Source of the DNA: Corynebacterium sp. MSK297
Lineage (GTDB): Bacteria; Actinomycetota; Actinomycetes; Mycobacteriales; Mycobacteriaceae
Direction: 5' to 3'
DNA length: 44,801 bases
Assembly: GCF_030232885.1 (NCBI RefSeq)
Contig: NZ_JASPGD010000014.1
Coordinates: forward strand, 1 to 44,801
A program made the translations under genes and the position numbers. The notes beneath the pieces were generated by a model. It was not told where the DNA came from and did no database searches. It was given only the letters and a program-made list of their open reading frames with translations. Shown here one piece after another: positions 24,123 to 34,112 of this stretch; within the stretch, counting starts at the first letter, position 1, and the number at the start of each line of letters is the position of its first letter.

Positions 24123-25616
24123 ATGGCGCATAAGATCGGGTTTGATCGCGAGAAATACATTCAACTCCAATCGGAGCACATCAACGCGCGACGGAAAGAA
24201 ATCGGCGGCAAGCTTTATCTCGAAATGGGGGGCAAGCTTTTCGACGACCTGCACGCATCACGCGTCCTGCCGGGATTTACCCCGGATAATAAAATCGCGA
24301 TGCTGGAACAGTTGAAAGATGACCTGGAGATCATGATCTGCGTGAACTCCAAGGACCTGCTGCGCAATAAAATTCGTGCGGACCTCGGCATTACCTACGA
24401 AGACGACGTGCTGCGGCTTGTCGACGTCTTCCGTGAACGGGGATTTTTGGTAGAAAACATCGTTATCACCCAGCTGGAAGACGGCAACCACCAGGCAGAA
24501 GCCTTCATCCAGCGTCTGCACCGCATGGGGCTGAAGGTTTCTCGCCACCGCACGATCCCGGGATACCCCACGGATGCCGACCGCATCGTGTCCGAAGATG
24601 GATTTGGTCGCAATGATTTTGCAGAAACCTCCCGCGATCTGATCATCATGACCGCGCCGGGGCCGGGTTCCGGCAAGATGGCGACCTGCCTATCGCAGAT
24701 TTACCACGAACACCAGCGCGGCGTGAACGCTGGTTACGCAAAATTTGAAACCTTCCCCATTTGGAACCTGCCGCTCGAGCACCCCGTCAACCTGGCCTAT
24801 GAGGCAGCCACCGCAGATCTGGACGACGCCAACGTCATCGACCCATACCACCTGTCGGCCTATGACAAAAAGGCCTCGAATTACAACCGCGACGTCGAAG
24901 CCTTCCCGCTGCTCAAGCGCCTGTTGGAAAAGCTGGTGGGGGAATCGCCGTATCAGTCGCCAACAGACATGGGCGTGAACATGGTCGGCTACTGCATCAG
25001 CGACGATGAAGCCTGCCAGGAAGCCGCCCGCCAGGAAATCATCCGCCGTTATTTCAAAGCCCTGGTTACCGAGCGCACCGAGGAACTCGACAGCACGTTA
25101 TCTGGGCGCGTGGCCGTGGTGCTGAACAAAGCCGGTGTTGCCGTCGACGATCGCGCGGTACTTGCTCCGGCGCGCCGGGTGGCTGAGGAAAGTGGGCAGC
25201 CGGGTTCGGCCATTGAGCTTGCCGACGGCACCATGATCACCGGAAAAACCTCCAGCCTGCTGGGCTGTTCGGCGGCAATGCTGTTGAATGCTTTGAAGCA
25301 CTTGGCTGGTATTCCTGACGACGTCTTGTTGCTGGCTCCGGAAGCCATCGAACCGATCCAAACGTTGAAAACCCAGCACTTGGGTTCGAAGAACCCGCGT
25401 TTGCACACCGATGAAGTATTGATTGCGTTGTCGGTGTCCGCGGCGAATTCCGCCGATGCCCGCGCGGCACTGGCGGAGTTGAAGAACCTGCGCGATTGTG
25501 ACGTGCACACCACCACGATTCTGGGACCAGTCGACGAAGGCATTTTCCGCAACCTTGGCGTGCGCGTGAGCAGCGATCCGGTGTTCTGGCGTAAAGGCTT
25601 GTACCACAAGGTTTAA
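24123..25616 (+). CDS. DUF1846 family protein
   Basis: A 497-residue cytosolic protein of the DUF1846 family, recognised from the N-terminus [16 protein letters not shown] and segments [40 protein letters not shown], and D-P-Y-H-L. Length equals that of the family. The G-P-G-S-G-K-M-A-T resembles a P-loop, though a nucleotide-binding role is not established. Known structures show a Rossmann-like core; the reaction is unknown. ATG 24123 has GAGAGAAAGTAAGG upstream. The gene is divergent from nei2, with 116 bases between. Confidence 0.85.
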   Translation: MAHKIGFDREKYIQLQSEHINARRKEIGGKLYLEMGGKLFDDLHASRVLPGFTPDNKIAMLEQLKDDLEIMICVNSKDLLRNKIRADLGITYEDDVLRLVDVFRERGFLVENIVITQLEDGNHQAEAFIQRLHRMGLKVSRHRTIPGYPTDADRIVSEDGFGRNDFAETSRDLIIMTAPGPGSGKMATCLSQIYHEHQRGVNAGYAKFETFPIWNLPLEHPVNLAYEAATADLDDANVIDPYHLSAYDKKASNYNRDVEAFPLLKRLLEKLVGESPYQSPTDMGVNMVGYCISDDEACQEAARQEIIRRYFKALVTERTEELDSTLSGRVAVVLNKAGVAVDDRAVLAPARRVAEESGQPGSAIELADGTMITGKTSSLLGCSAAMLLNALKHLAGIPDDVLLLAPEAIEPIQTLKTQHLGSKNPRLHTDEVLIALSVSAANSADARAALAELKNLRDCDVHTTTILGPVDEGIFRNLGVRVSSDPVFWRKGLYHKV

Positions 25617-25764
25617 GCCTGCGGCTTCTTCCACCCAGCCCTGGCGTGCCCGGTGTTTTAGCACCGGCCCCGGCGTGCCCGGTACTTCGGCCCCAGCCCT
25701 GCAAGGTATAGATGTATGGGGTAGAAACACGAGCGTTTAGGAAAACTTCCAGCTGGTTATTACA

Positions 25765-26757
25765 ATGCGGCTTATGACTAGCCGCAGCGAATCGCTTGAA
25801 TCCAAAATCCTGCTGTATTACCAGTTCACCCCTATCGCAGACCCGCAGGCGGTGATGCTGTGGCAAAAGGCTTTGTGTGAATCGCTGGGGCTGAAGGGCC
25901 GCATTCTCATTTCCAAGCATGGCATCAACGGCACCGTCGGCGGCACGGTCGCTGCCTGTAAGCAGTATCGCAAGCGCACCCGCGAATATGATGGCTTCCA
26001 TTCCATGTCCTTCAAATGGTCCAATGGCAGCGCTGACGATTTCCCGCGCTTGTCGGTGAAAGTCCGCGATGAAGTTGTTGCTTTCAACGCTGCTGATGAG
26101 TTGAAGGTTGATGACAACGGCGTGATCGGCGGCGGCGTGCACCTGAAACCGGAAGAAGTGAATAAACTCGTCGAAGAGCGTGGCGACGACGTGGTCTTCT
26201 TCGATGGCCGCAACGCCATGGAAGCCGAGATCGGCAAGTTTAAAAATGCGGTGGTGCCGGATGTGGAAACCACGCATGACTTCATCAAAGAAATCGAATC
26301 CGGCAAGTATGACTGGATGAAGGACAAGCCGGTGATTTCCTATTGCACTGGCGGCATCCGCTGCGAAATTTTGTCTTCGTTGATGAAGAACCGCGGCTTC
26401 AACGAGGTCTATCAGGTCGACGGCGGCATCGTGCGCTACGGCGAAAAATATGGCAACAAGGGCCTGTGGGAAGGCTCGTTGTACGTGTTTGATGAGCGCA
26501 TGCACATGGAATTTGGGCAGGACAATGATCCCAATTTTGTGCAATTAGGGCACTGCATCCACTGTGGAGTGGGCAATAATAAGTTCAATAACTGCATTAA
26601 TGAAGACACCTGCCGCAGGCAAGTGCTGATTTGTGATGACTGCTACGCCAACCCTCGCACCGCGCATTGTGGACGCGAGGACTGCCAGGAAGTTGCCGAA
26701 GCTATCGCGCAAAAAGAGGAAGCACAAAAAGCAGACGCGCAAAAGCAGGGCGCGTAG
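25765..26757 (+). CDS. trhO: tRNA uridine hydroxylase TrhO (rhodanese family, UPF0176)
   Basis: A protein of 327-330 residues (ATG 25765 or 25774; neither has a clear ribosome-binding site and a leaderless message is possible). The N-terminal acylphosphatase-like part contains [10 protein letters not shown] and [16 protein letters not shown]. The central rhodanese domain has [12 protein letters not shown] and the catalytic-loop cysteine in [11 protein letters not shown]-terminal Cys-rich segment follows ([19 protein letters not shown]). TrhO forms 5-hydroxyuridine at tRNA position 34 in an O2-dependent way. The C-terminal tail is Lys/Ala/Gln-rich. It is convergent with the membrane-protein gene 11 bases downstream. 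Confidence 0.9.
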   Translation: MRLMTSRSESLESKILLYYQFTPIADPQAVMLWQKALCESLGLKGRILISKHGINGTVGGTVAACKQYRKRTREYDGFHSMSFKWSNGSADDFPRLSVKVRDEVVAFNAADELKVDDNGVIGGGVHLKPEEVNKLVEERGDDVVFFDGRNAMEAEIGKFKNAVVPDVETTHDFIKEIESGKYDWMKDKPVISYCTGGIRCEILSSLMKNRGFNEVYQVDGGIVRYGEKYGNKGLWEGSLYVFDERMHMEFGQDNDPNFVQLGHCIHCGVGNNKFNNCINEDTCRRQVLICDDCYANPRTAHCGREDCQEVAEAIAQKEEAQKADAQKQGA

Positions 26758-26768
26758 CTTCTGTAGTT

Positions 26769-27236
26769 TTATAGCGCTAAAATCTGCACGGCGCCGAGAC
26801 CCCAAAACATGGCGTTGGGTACTAGCACCCAAAACACGCCCATCCAGGTGCGCCACCGTACACCGGCGCGGAGTTTGCGCACCATGATGATCGCGCAGAT
26901 CACCATGCTGAAAAATGGAATCGTCCACGCGAGGATCGGCCACCAGATGTGCGAGGCTTCGGTACATAACCAGGCCGCTTCGCCAGATTCGCACAACTTG
27001 CCGCCCAGCAGCCGGATGATCACCAGCGAACCCAGACCGACGATGAACGATCCCGCCATCGCCCAAATGAGAAAACGCAAGGCCTGCCGGGAGGATTCTT
27101 CGTCTTTGCCCGCCCGCATATACGGGTCTGGGCTGTGAGCGAGCTCGTCGAGGCTGCGGGGATTCTGCGTCAACCGAGACGGATCGTCATCATAGAGATC
27201 GTTTTCTGGGTGCGAAAAATTCGGTGTAGCAGACAT
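26769..27236 (-). CDS. Small integral membrane protein, function unknown
   Basis: A 155-residue protein. The first 50 residues are hydrophilic and acidic, with no signal peptide. Three membrane helices are apparent (about residues 53-75, 96-118, 130-152), and the loop between the first two holds C-E-S ... W-L-C, a possible disulfide pair outside the membrane. The pattern resembles actinobacterial DUF2561-like or DUF-labelled proteins, but I cannot name the family with assurance. It stands alone, its stop facing that of trhO. Confidence 0.65.
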   Translation of the reverse strand: MSATPNFSHPENDLYDDDPSRLTQNPRSLDELAHSPDPYMRAGKDEESSRQALRFLIWAMAGSFIVGLGSLVIIRLLGGKLCESGEAAWLCTEASHIWWPILAWTIPFFSMVICAIIMVRKLRAGVRWRTWMGVFWVLVPNAMFWGLGAVQILAL

Positions 27237-27362
27237 GTCACCAGTCTAGGGGCCTGGGACTAATTTGGCCGTGACCATATTCGTCCGGTCACACATCGCC
27301 CGGCCACACTTTTGCCCAGCCGGATTCTCTCAGCCTAATGCTGTCGACCTAATGTTGTCGGC

Positions 27363-28373
27363 CTAATGCTGCTGCGGTGCAACGGATTCGGGGTGTGTGA
27401 ATTCTGGCTGCTGGTAATCCACAGGCAGCACAACGGTGGGAACCCGGATATGCTGCAAGAACTCGGAAGTCGGGGAGCCAATAAACACCCGAGGGGCAGG
27501 GCCGGCGTTGCTGGAATCCAGGCACAACAGATCGCCTTTCTTCCACTTCAAGGCATCAATGGCACCACTCCAACCGTCGCCGGAACCGATGCCCGTTTCT
27601 ACTGTGATGTCGGGGAAGCAGTCCATGATGCGATCGCGCGCCCGATCCAGCATCGCCAGCGCATTTTCGTGCCACTGATCAGTGAGGTCTTGCACCAAAG
27701 ATTTCTTGATCATCACCGGGATATCCACCAGCCCGGTCGGGGAAAATGCCATGATGCGCAGAGGAACCGACAGCTTGTCCGCTAAATTCGCGGCATATAA
27801 CAAACCTGCCTGTGAGGTGTCTTCACCGGATTCTAAGAACGCGTAATTCAGGCGGGTGATGCCGTTTTTCGACAGCTTCGTTGCCCGCGGCGCCAACCCC
27901 AGTGGGCTTGGCGACGAGTGCAGCAGCGCGGATGTTGTCGAGGACGTATTGAAACGGCCCTTGGGTGTGGACGTGCTCGATCCGACGATCACGAGGTCAG
28001 CGTTAAATTCTTTCGCTGCGTCGGTCAGGATCGGGGCAGGCGACGAGCCGTCGACAAGCACCGAGACTTCATCATCCCAGTACTGCTGGTCCACCCCAGC
28101 CTCAGACAAAACTTGTTCGACGGCTTCCCTGCACGCTTTGGCTTCTTTTTTGAAGGACTTTTTGTATTTCCCACCGAGTTTCGCCAAAGAAGTCGCTGGC
28201 CATGGGCGTAACAGAATGGATACGATCCGGATTCTGACGGGCATGGCGCGGGTGAGCCAGGCGGCATAAGCAATGGCCTCGTGCCCAGAAGAAGAGGGGT
28301 TCCAAGCGACGAGGATACGTGCGGGTTGGCGCGTGCTTGTCGACGAGACAGCGCCGGCAGAATCAGGGGCCAT
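27363..28373 (-). CDS. uspA: Universal stress protein with two Usp domains
   Basis: A 336-residue tandem Usp protein. Domain one begins R-I-L-V-A-W-N-P-S-S-S-G-H-E-A-I and includes D-L-V-I-V-G-S-S-T; domain two has L-N-Y-A-F-L-E-S-G-E-D-T and ends around D-L-L-C-L-D-S-S. The ATP-binding G-x2-G-x9-G-S pattern is incomplete in both, so ATP binding is uncertain. It starts five bases after the MarR-type gene's stop and is surely cotranscribed with it, the arrangement known in C. glutamicum for malR-uspA, which is linked to stress and envelope remodelling. Decamer family copies at 28049 and 28336. Confidence 0.85.
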   Translation of the reverse strand: MAPDSAGAVSSTSTRQPARILVAWNPSSSGHEAIAYAAWLTRAMPVRIRIVSILLRPWPATSLAKLGGKYKKSFKKEAKACREAVEQVLSEAGVDQQYWDDEVSVLVDGSSPAPILTDAAKEFNADLVIVGSSTSTPKGRFNTSSTTSALLHSSPSPLGLAPRATKLSKNGITRLNYAFLESGEDTSQAGLLYAANLADKLSVPLRIMAFSPTGLVDIPVMIKKSLVQDLTDQWHENALAMLDRARDRIMDCFPDITVETGIGSGDGWSGAIDALKWKKGDLLCLDSSNAGPAPRVFIGSPTSEFLQHIRVPTVVLPVDYQQPEFTHPESVAPQQH

Positions 28374-28378
28374 GAACC

Positions 28379-28834
28379 CTAGTGTAGTTCGTTGTGTTTC
28401 GCGGGGGTATAACGCTCCGCTAACTCGACGATGACGTCGGCAAGCTCAAGCGCGTTGGTTAAAGTATCTTCATCCAAAGTATCCAGAAGCTGCGCCAACG
28501 TCTTTCGGCGTGCCTCGCGCGCTTCTTCATATTCAGTCTTGCCCAAGTTAGTCAGGGCGACTTTCACTCCACGACGATCAACGCTGTCGCGTACACGACG
28601 AATTAACTCCCGGCGCTCCAACTGCACCAAGGCATTGGACGCGGTGGGCATCCGGATGCCTTCGGCTTCAGAGACTGCACTAATACGGCTAGCGCCATTT
28701 TTGTACAGAAACTCCATGATGGTCATCTGTGCGGGGGTCAACGAATAGTGACTAGCGATGCGGTCGTATAATACTCGCAAGCGAGTCATTGGTTCCTGGA
28801 GTTTCGCTGCCGCTTCTTCCGCTGTTTTGCTCAT
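28379..28834 (-). CDS. malR: MarR-family transcriptional regulator (MalR-like)
   Basis: About 151 residues from ATG 28834 (a GTG at 28852 overlapping the ino1 stop is an alternative). The winged helix-turn-helix spans about residues 35-105: L-T-P-A-Q-M-T-I-M-E-F-L-Y, S-R-I-S-A-V-S-E-A-E-G-I-R-M-P-T-A-S-N-A-L-V-Q-L-E recognition part, and R-R-V-R-D-S-V-D-R-R-G-V-K-V-A-L-T wing. MarR proteins bind as dimers to short dyads and are released by ligands. It follows ino1 by about ten bases and precedes uspA; by position and partner it corresponds to C. glutamicum MalR. Which targets it controls here is unknown. Confidence 0.83.
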   Translation of the reverse strand: MSKTAEEAAAKLQEPMTRLRVLYDRIASHYSLTPAQMTIMEFLYKNGASRISAVSEAEGIRMPTASNALVQLERRELIRRVRDSVDRRGVKVALTNLGKTEYEEAREARRKTLAQLLDTLDEDTLTNALELADVIVELAERYTPAKHNELH

Positions 28835-28844
28835 GACTGATAGC

Positions 28845-29933
28845 TTAGTCACCTTTTGTAATGAATGCTTCTAGCTTGGCCGAAGCTTCGTCGTCGGAAA
28901 GCTGAATCGGTGGTGATTTCATGAGATAGGATGACGCGGAATCCACGGGACCAGCTACTTTCCTATCCAAAGCGATTTTGGCCACACGTACGGCGTCGAT
29001 GATGATACCCGCAGAATTGGGTGAATCCCAGACCTCAAGCTTGTACTCCAGATTCAGCGGAACCTCGCCAAACGCGGAACCTTCCAAACGAACATACGCC
29101 CACTTGCGGTCATCGAGCCATTCGACATAATCCGATGGTCCGATGTGCACGTCGCGGCCGGATTTCAAACCCGCCAACGGGCCATTGTGCAGATTCGAGG
29201 TTACCGCTTGCGTCTTGGATAACTTCTTCGATTCCAAACGGTCGCGGTCCAGCATGTTTTTGAAATCCATGTTTCCACCGACGTTCAACTGCATAGTGCG
29301 GTCCAAACGTACGCCACGATCCTCAAAGAGCTTCGCCATCACACGGTGGGTGATTGTGGCTCCCACCTGTGATTTAATATCGTCGCCGACAATCGGTAGT
29401 CCGGCATCGACGAATTTCTGTGCCCACTCAGGATCGGATGCGATAAACACCGGTAGCGCGTTAACAAAAGCACAGCCAGCATCTATAGCGGCCTGCGCGT
29501 AAAACTTATCGGCTTCTTCCGAGCCAACCGGCAGATAAGAAACCAATACATCAACTTCGGCATCACGCAGCGCTTGGGCGACATCAACAGGCTCTTCCGC
29601 AGATTCCTTGATAGAGGCAAGATAATGCATACCCAAACCATCCAAAGTCGGCCCGCGCTGCACGGTCACCCCGGTGTGCGGGACATCAGCGATGCGGATC
29701 GTGCAGTTTAGCGAAGCGTCGAGGGCGTCGGCAAGATCAGTGCCGACCTTTGCAGCATCCACATCAAACGCCGCGACGAATTCCACATCGCCGACGTGAT
29801 AATCACCCAACTGGGTGTGCATCAGGCCTGGGATTTTCTTGTCGACGGCGGCATCGCGGTAAAACTCCACGCCTTGCACCAGGGAAGTAGCGCAGTTACC
29901 GACACCGGCGATGGCCACACGAACTTTAGACAT
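28845..29933 (-). CDS. ino1: myo-Inositol-1-phosphate synthase
   Basis: A 362-residue NAD-dependent isomerase converting glucose 6-phosphate to inositol 1-phosphate, the entry to phosphatidylinositol, PIMs and mycothiol. The NAD-binding loop [10 protein letters not shown] is at about 9-18, and [10 protein letters not shown] with the following [11 protein letters not shown] form the conserved active-site region. It is the short actinobacterial/archaeal type, without the long eukaryotic termini. ATG 29933 follows AAAGGAGCTC. Two 16-bp direct repeats at 30004-30042, 71 bases upstream, are candidate operators; in C. glutamicum ino1 is controlled by the LacI-type IpsA. MarR/usp follow on the same strand. 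Confidence 0.93.
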   Translation of the reverse strand: MSKVRVAIAGVGNCATSLVQGVEFYRDAAVDKKIPGLMHTQLGDYHVGDVEFVAAFDVDAAKVGTDLADALDASLNCTIRIADVPHTGVTVQRGPTLDGLGMHYLASIKESAEEPVDVAQALRDAEVDVLVSYLPVGSEEADKFYAQAAIDAGCAFVNALPVFIASDPEWAQKFVDAGLPIVGDDIKSQVGATITHRVMAKLFEDRGVRLDRTMQLNVGGNMDFKNMLDRDRLESKKLSKTQAVTSNLHNGPLAGLKSGRDVHIGPSDYVEWLDDRKWAYVRLEGSAFGEVPLNLEYKLEVWDSPNSAGIIIDAVRVAKIALDRKVAGPVDSASSYLMKSPPIQLSDDEASAKLEAFITKGD

Positions 29934-30003
29934 TATGGTGAGCTCCTTTCGTTAGCCAGCCCAGCATAAATCCGGCAGGACGCAGAAACCGCACCCGATG
30001 GAT

Positions 30004-30042
30004 GGTGTATCGATCAAGAAGAACCAGGTGAATCGATCAAGA
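30004..30042. promoter_or_regulatory. Two 16-bp direct repeats between ino1 and ponA
   Basis: GGTGTATCGATCAAGA (30004-30019) and GGTGAATCGATCAAGA (30027-30042) differ at one base and are 23 bases apart, about two helical turns. Each contains the palindrome ATCGAT. They lie between two divergent genes, 71 bases from ino1 and 96 from the chosen ponA start. An operator pair for a LacI- or MarR-type regulator is a reasonable reading. Confidence 0.55.
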
Positions 30043-30137
30043 TCGACCATCAGGGGCCCGCGGTGGTTTCCCCGAATTGGACACACCCCGTATTCTTTGA
30101 GGAGATATTTCTACAAGGCAATGACAGAGGTTTGACG

Positions 30138-32498
30138 GTGACTCAGAAATCCCAGATTGACACCGACGATTCCCGCACCGATGATGCCCGGCAGCCGCGC
30201 ACACGGCGGCAGAAGATATGGATCACGCTCGCGATCATCTTCGTGGCCATGTTGGCGATCCCCGGCATGATTTTTGCGGTCGCCTATGTGCGAGCTGATA
30301 CCCCAGAACCCGGGGAGGTCACCACCGCACAGGTGTCCCATATTTATGCCGCCGATGGCACTACAGAACTGGCACGGTTGGTGCCACCGGAAGGCAACCG
30401 CACATTCGTCTCATTAGATGATCTCCCGGACTACGTCTCTAATGCAGTACTAGCTGCCGAGGACCGCGACTTCTGGGACAACAGCGGATTCTCCTTGTCT
30501 GGGTTTTTGCGTGCTGCCTGGGGGCAAGTCACCGGCAACACCAGCGCGGGTGGTGGTTCTACGATCACCCAGCAGTACGTGAAAAACGTCATCGTGGGTG
30601 ACGATCACTCCTATGCCCGCAAATGGAATGAACTTGTCCACTCCATCAAAATGACCAATGAGTGGGACAAGGCGCAGATCCTGGAGTCCTACCTCAACAC
30701 CGTGTATTTCGGGCGCAACGCTTATGGCATTGAAGCCGCCTCGACTGCGTACTTCAACAAACCGGCCACCGAGCTGACCATTGAAGAAGCAGCCGTGCTG
30801 GCCGCGACTATCCAGGTACCGAACCAGCTGGATCCGTGGAATAACCCAGAGCAAGCCGAAGGCCGCTGGAATTACGTGCTGGACGGCATGGTGGAAATGG
30901 AATTGCTGCCCGGCGAACAACGCGCCGGAATGGTCTACCCAGAAACCCGCGACCCGGCAGAATACTCGGCATACACCGAGGCAACCGGGCCGAACGGGCA
31001 CATCAAAAACAAGGTCATCGAAGAGCTTGAAACCTTGGGTATTACCGAAGATGATGTGACCAACCGCGGCCTACAGATCACCACCACCATTGACCAGCAT
31101 GTGCAGGATTCCGTGCTGCAATCGGTAGAAGAAAACATGGCCGGGCTGCAGGAAGACGCGCGCTCTGCCGTGGCCACCATCGAGCCGAGCACGGGCGCCG
31201 TGCGTGGTTACTACGGCGGCGACGAGGCCTCCGGCTGGGATTACGCTTCCGCCGGGCTGCAAACCGGTTCGACCTTCAAGATCGTCGGACTGGCCGCCGC
31301 CCTGCAACAGGGCATCCCGCTGGGCGCGAACTACGCATCGACACCAGTAACGCTGCCAGGTGGCATTGAAGTCACCAACTGGGACGGCAACGGCTGCGGT
31401 GTGTGTTCGATCGCCACTGCATTGGAATACTCCTACAACACGTCGTTCATCCGGCTGCAGGACGATTTGGTCAACGGCACACAAGACACCGCCGATATGG
31501 GGCATGCGCTCGGCGTCGCCAAGTCATTCCCAGGGGTGGAAAAAACCCTGACCGAACACGGCGAACAACCTTATGAAGGCATCGTGCTGGGCCAGTACCA
31601 GTCGCGCGTGATCGATATGGCAACCGTGATGGCCACCCTGACCAACCACGGCGTCTACAACCAACCGCACTTCGTCTCCCGCGTAGAAACCTCTCGCGGC
31701 GAGGTGCTCTACGAGCACAACGACCGCAAGCCGGAACGACGCGTTTCCGAAACCGTGGCAGACAACGTCATCCAGGCCATGCAACCGGTGGCAGCCCACG
31801 CTGGTCAGGTGCTCGCCGGCGGACGCCCGTCGGCAAGCAAGACCGGCACCGCGCAATTGGGTGATACCGGATTGAACAAGGATGCTTGGATGGTTGGCGG
31901 CACCCCAGAATTGTCCACCGCAGTGTGGGTCGGTACCGCTGATAACACCTCCGCGATCTTCAACCAATACGGCGGCAATATGTACGGCGCTAACACACCG
32001 GGATCGATCTGGAAGGATTCCCTGGACCGCGCGCTGGAAGGCCGCGAGCAGAGGTCCTTCGAAAGCGCAGCTCCGGTGCGCTGGCGAACCTACGGCGGCA
32101 GCGGCTCCAACCTGATCGAAAGCTACGTTCCACCGGCATCCAGTGGTTCGGGACGTTCCAGTGGAGGTTCGCAGAGCGGTGCTGCAACCCCATCTGAGAG
32201 CCCAGAAACGCCGGAAAATGAGGACGACGGCGAGCCAAACGAGGGCGACGAAACATCAGCGCCGAGCGGACGCCCAGGTGGACAGGGCGGCCAAGGCGTT
32301 CAAGGCGGTGGCCGGGGTGGACAACAGAGCGGTCAGCAGGGCAGCCAGGGAGGACAACAAGGCGGCCAAGGTGGTCAACAAAGCGGCCAGCAGGGTGGTC
32401 AGGGCGGTCAACAAGGCGGCGGACAGGCCCCACCTGCGGCACCAGCGCCTGGTGAGGTTATCGAAGACGCCATCAACGAACTGGAGGACCTGCTGTAA
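30138..32498 (+). CDS. ponA: Class A penicillin-binding protein (bifunctional)
   Basis: 786 residues from GTG 30138, preceded by AGAGG; an earlier ATG 30063 is in frame but lacks a site. A basic cytoplasmic tail and one membrane helix (about 24-46) are followed by a GT51 glycosyltransferase with E-D-R-D-F-W, G-G-S-T-I-T-Q-Q-Y-V-K-N and S-Y-L-N-T-V-Y-F-G-R-N-A-Y-G-I-E-A. The transpeptidase has G-S-T-F-K (nucleophile Ser), S-Y-N-T-S and K-T-G-T-A-Q. The C-terminus is an acidic Ser/Pro linker and a Gly/Gln repeat tail (from about 32269). It polymerises and cross-links peptidoglycan outside the membrane. It overlaps the next gene by one base (TAATG). Position corresponds to M. tuberculosis ponA1. 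Confidence 0.93.
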   Translation: MTQKSQIDTDDSRTDDARQPRTRRQKIWITLAIIFVAMLAIPGMIFAVAYVRADTPEPGEVTTAQVSHIYAADGTTELARLVPPEGNRTFVSLDDLPDYVSNAVLAAEDRDFWDNSGFSLSGFLRAAWGQVTGNTSAGGGSTITQQYVKNVIVGDDHSYARKWNELVHSIKMTNEWDKAQILESYLNTVYFGRNAYGIEAASTAYFNKPATELTIEEAAVLAATIQVPNQLDPWNNPEQAEGRWNYVLDGMVEMELLPGEQRAGMVYPETRDPAEYSAYTEATGPNGHIKNKVIEELETLGITEDDVTNRGLQITTTIDQHVQDSVLQSVEENMAGLQEDARSAVATIEPSTGAVRGYYGGDEASGWDYASAGLQTGSTFKIVGLAAALQQGIPLGANYASTPVTLPGGIEVTNWDGNGCGVCSIATALEYSYNTSFIRLQDDLVNGTQDTADMGHALGVAKSFPGVEKTLTEHGEQPYEGIVLGQYQSRVIDMATVMATLTNHGVYNQPHFVSRVETSRGEVLYEHNDRKPERRVSETVADNVIQAMQPVAAHAGQVLAGGRPSASKTGTAQLGDTGLNKDAWMVGGTPELSTAVWVGTADNTSAIFNQYGGNMYGANTPGSIWKDSLDRALEGREQRSFESAAPVRWRTYGGSGSNLIESYVPPASSGSGRSSGGSQSGAATPSESPETPENEDDGEPNEGDETSAPSGRPGGQGGQGVQGGGRGGQQSGQQGSQGGQQGGQGGQQSGQQGGQGGQQGGGQAPPAAPAPGEVIEDAINELEDLL
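32269..32435 (+). repeat. Gly/Gln coding tandem repeat in the ponA tail
   Basis: Imperfect 9-15-base units such as CAGGGCGGCCAAGG and CAACAAGGCGGC encode G-G-Q, Q-G-G-Q and Q-Q-S-G-Q blocks. The repeats are close enough to allow slippage, so copy number may vary between strains. A disordered, possibly wall-spanning tail is inferred. Confidence 0.7.
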
Positions 32499-34030
32499 TG
32501 ACCAACCGGGCTGGCTGGGTCGCGCCTGCTGAGACCGAACCGGCGGCCCGGAAATTCATCGATTTCCTGGGCGGTCCCGTCGACAAGCACGGCAGGTTGG
32601 CGCAGTCGCGGTGGTTCAACCCAGTGCAGGCGATCGTCTCGGTGGCGATGCTGTTTTTGGCTGGTGGATTTCTCACCAAAGCACACTGCACCAGGGGCAG
32701 CATCAACCCCGATACCGGCGCGATCGATCTGGACTGGTCCGGTAACCGGGCATATGTTTCTGCTTGCTACAACGATATAGTTCCCTTGTTTGCCGGGCGC
32801 GGGCTGGATACCGGGGGATTTCCGTATGCCTACTCTTGGCAAGAAGACGACCTCACGCGCTACCTGGAATATCCCGTGCTCACCGGCTATTTCCAAGGAA
32901 TCATGGGATGGTTAGCCCGGGTTAGCTATACGCCAGTGGAGGCTGTGAGCAAATATCTGGTACCAGTGCCTCTGGCTGGCTGGTATTTCATACTGACCGT
33001 CCTGGTGCTTTCCCTGTTCTGGGTAGCAACCGTGCGCATGGCGTGCGCCCTTGCTGGACGACGAATCTGGGACATCATGTTGGTTGCCGCCAGCCCGTTG
33101 GTGCTGGTGCACGCATTTACCAACTGGGATATTCTGGCGATCTTTTTTGCGGTCGCTGGGTTGCTGCTGTTTGCTCGCGGTCGGCCCGCGTGGGCGGGCG
33201 TCGCCATTGGCTTGGGCACGGCGGCGAAACTCTGGCCGCTATTTTTGCTGGGCGCGATTATCGTCTTAGCGCTGCGTCTGCGTAGATTCCGCGCGCTCAT
33301 CATCGTGGCAGTGACCACCGCGGTGACGTGGCTTGTAGTCAACTTGCCAGTGATGCTGGCATACCCCGAAGCCTGGAACGAGTTCAGTCGTTTAAACAGC
33401 ACCCGCAGCTGGGAATGGACCACCATTTATGCAGTGGCCGCACGGTTGACGCTTTTCGACGGCTTTGACCCGGACGGTGTGGAGGTGCCACAGATTCTGA
33501 ATATGGTGAGCCTAGCACTGTTTATCGCCAGTTGCGTCGCGATTGCGGTCCTCGGGCTCGTCGTCAAGCGGCAACCACGTATCGCGGAACTAGTATTCCT
33601 GATTATTGCCGCATTTTTGCTGTTTAATAAGGTCTGGTCGCCGCAATATTCGTTGTGGCTGGTTATTCCAGCGGTACTTGCGTTGCCACGGTGGCGGCTG
33701 CTGCTGACCTGGATGGCCGTCGACATGCTGGTCTGGCCGGTGCTCATGTGGCATATGCACGGCGCGGATAACAACGGCTTGCCTTCAGAATTTTTGGATG
33801 TCGTTGTGCTCACCCGCACCGGATTGCTCGTCGTGCTGGTGGTATGCGTGGTGCGGCAAATGCTCGGAAAAAATCTAGCGGGGAAACAGATATCGGGAGA
33901 CCGGAATCAAGCAGATCCCGTTTACCGTGCACATAATGGGTATGACCCACTGGCGGGGCCGTTGCAAGTGCCACCCGTGAAAGCCGCACAACACATAGGC
34001 GAACACCGCGCAGGCGCGGACAGCGCATAG
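32498..34030 (+). CDS. Polytopic glycosyltransferase, GT87/DUF2029 family
   Basis: A 510-residue membrane protein with about ten helices, first at about 44-62. A long loop after it carries conserved Y-N-D-I-V and Y-L-E-Y-P-V-L, where an acidic residue would act as in polyprenyl-phosphate-mannose-dependent mannosyltransferases (GT-C). The N-terminus and a C-terminal 60-residue tail are hydrophilic. By position after ponA and before rpsF it corresponds to M. tuberculosis Rv0051. Family members build mannans or lipoglycans, but the specific substrate is unknown. Translational coupling with ponA is suggested by the TAATG overlap; a link of the two to envelope assembly is inference. Confidence 0.78.
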   Translation: MTNRAGWVAPAETEPAARKFIDFLGGPVDKHGRLAQSRWFNPVQAIVSVAMLFLAGGFLTKAHCTRGSINPDTGAIDLDWSGNRAYVSACYNDIVPLFAGRGLDTGGFPYAYSWQEDDLTRYLEYPVLTGYFQGIMGWLARVSYTPVEAVSKYLVPVPLAGWYFILTVLVLSLFWVATVRMACALAGRRIWDIMLVAASPLVLVHAFTNWDILAIFFAVAGLLLFARGRPAWAGVAIGLGTAAKLWPLFLLGAIIVLALRLRRFRALIIVAVTTAVTWLVVNLPVMLAYPEAWNEFSRLNSTRSWEWTTIYAVAARLTLFDGFDPDGVEVPQILNMVSLALFIASCVAIAVLGLVVKRQPRIAELVFLIIAAFLLFNKVWSPQYSLWLVIPAVLALPRWRLLLTWMAVDMLVWPVLMWHMHGADNNGLPSEFLDVVVLTRTGLLVVLVVCVVRQMLGKNLAGKQISGDRNQADPVYRAHNGYDPLAGPLQVPPVKAAQHIGEHRAGADSA

Positions 34031-34112
34031 CCGCACAACACGCAGGCGGACAACACGTAGGCGAACAACAAGCCCCTGAAACCAGGCAAGGACACCCAGC
34101 TAAGGAGACTGC

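Noticed and set aside
25620..25710. CRISPR-like or tandem repeat after the DUF1846 gene
   Set aside because: Only two or three partial copies of GGCGTGCCCGG with no spacer regularity; the hairpin CGGTGTTTTAGCACCG may be a weak terminator.
25237..26544. A 435-residue minus-strand open frame over the DUF1846 and trhO genes
   Set aside because: It covers two well-supported genes and the gap between them, with Phe/His-rich sequence typical of an antisense shadow.
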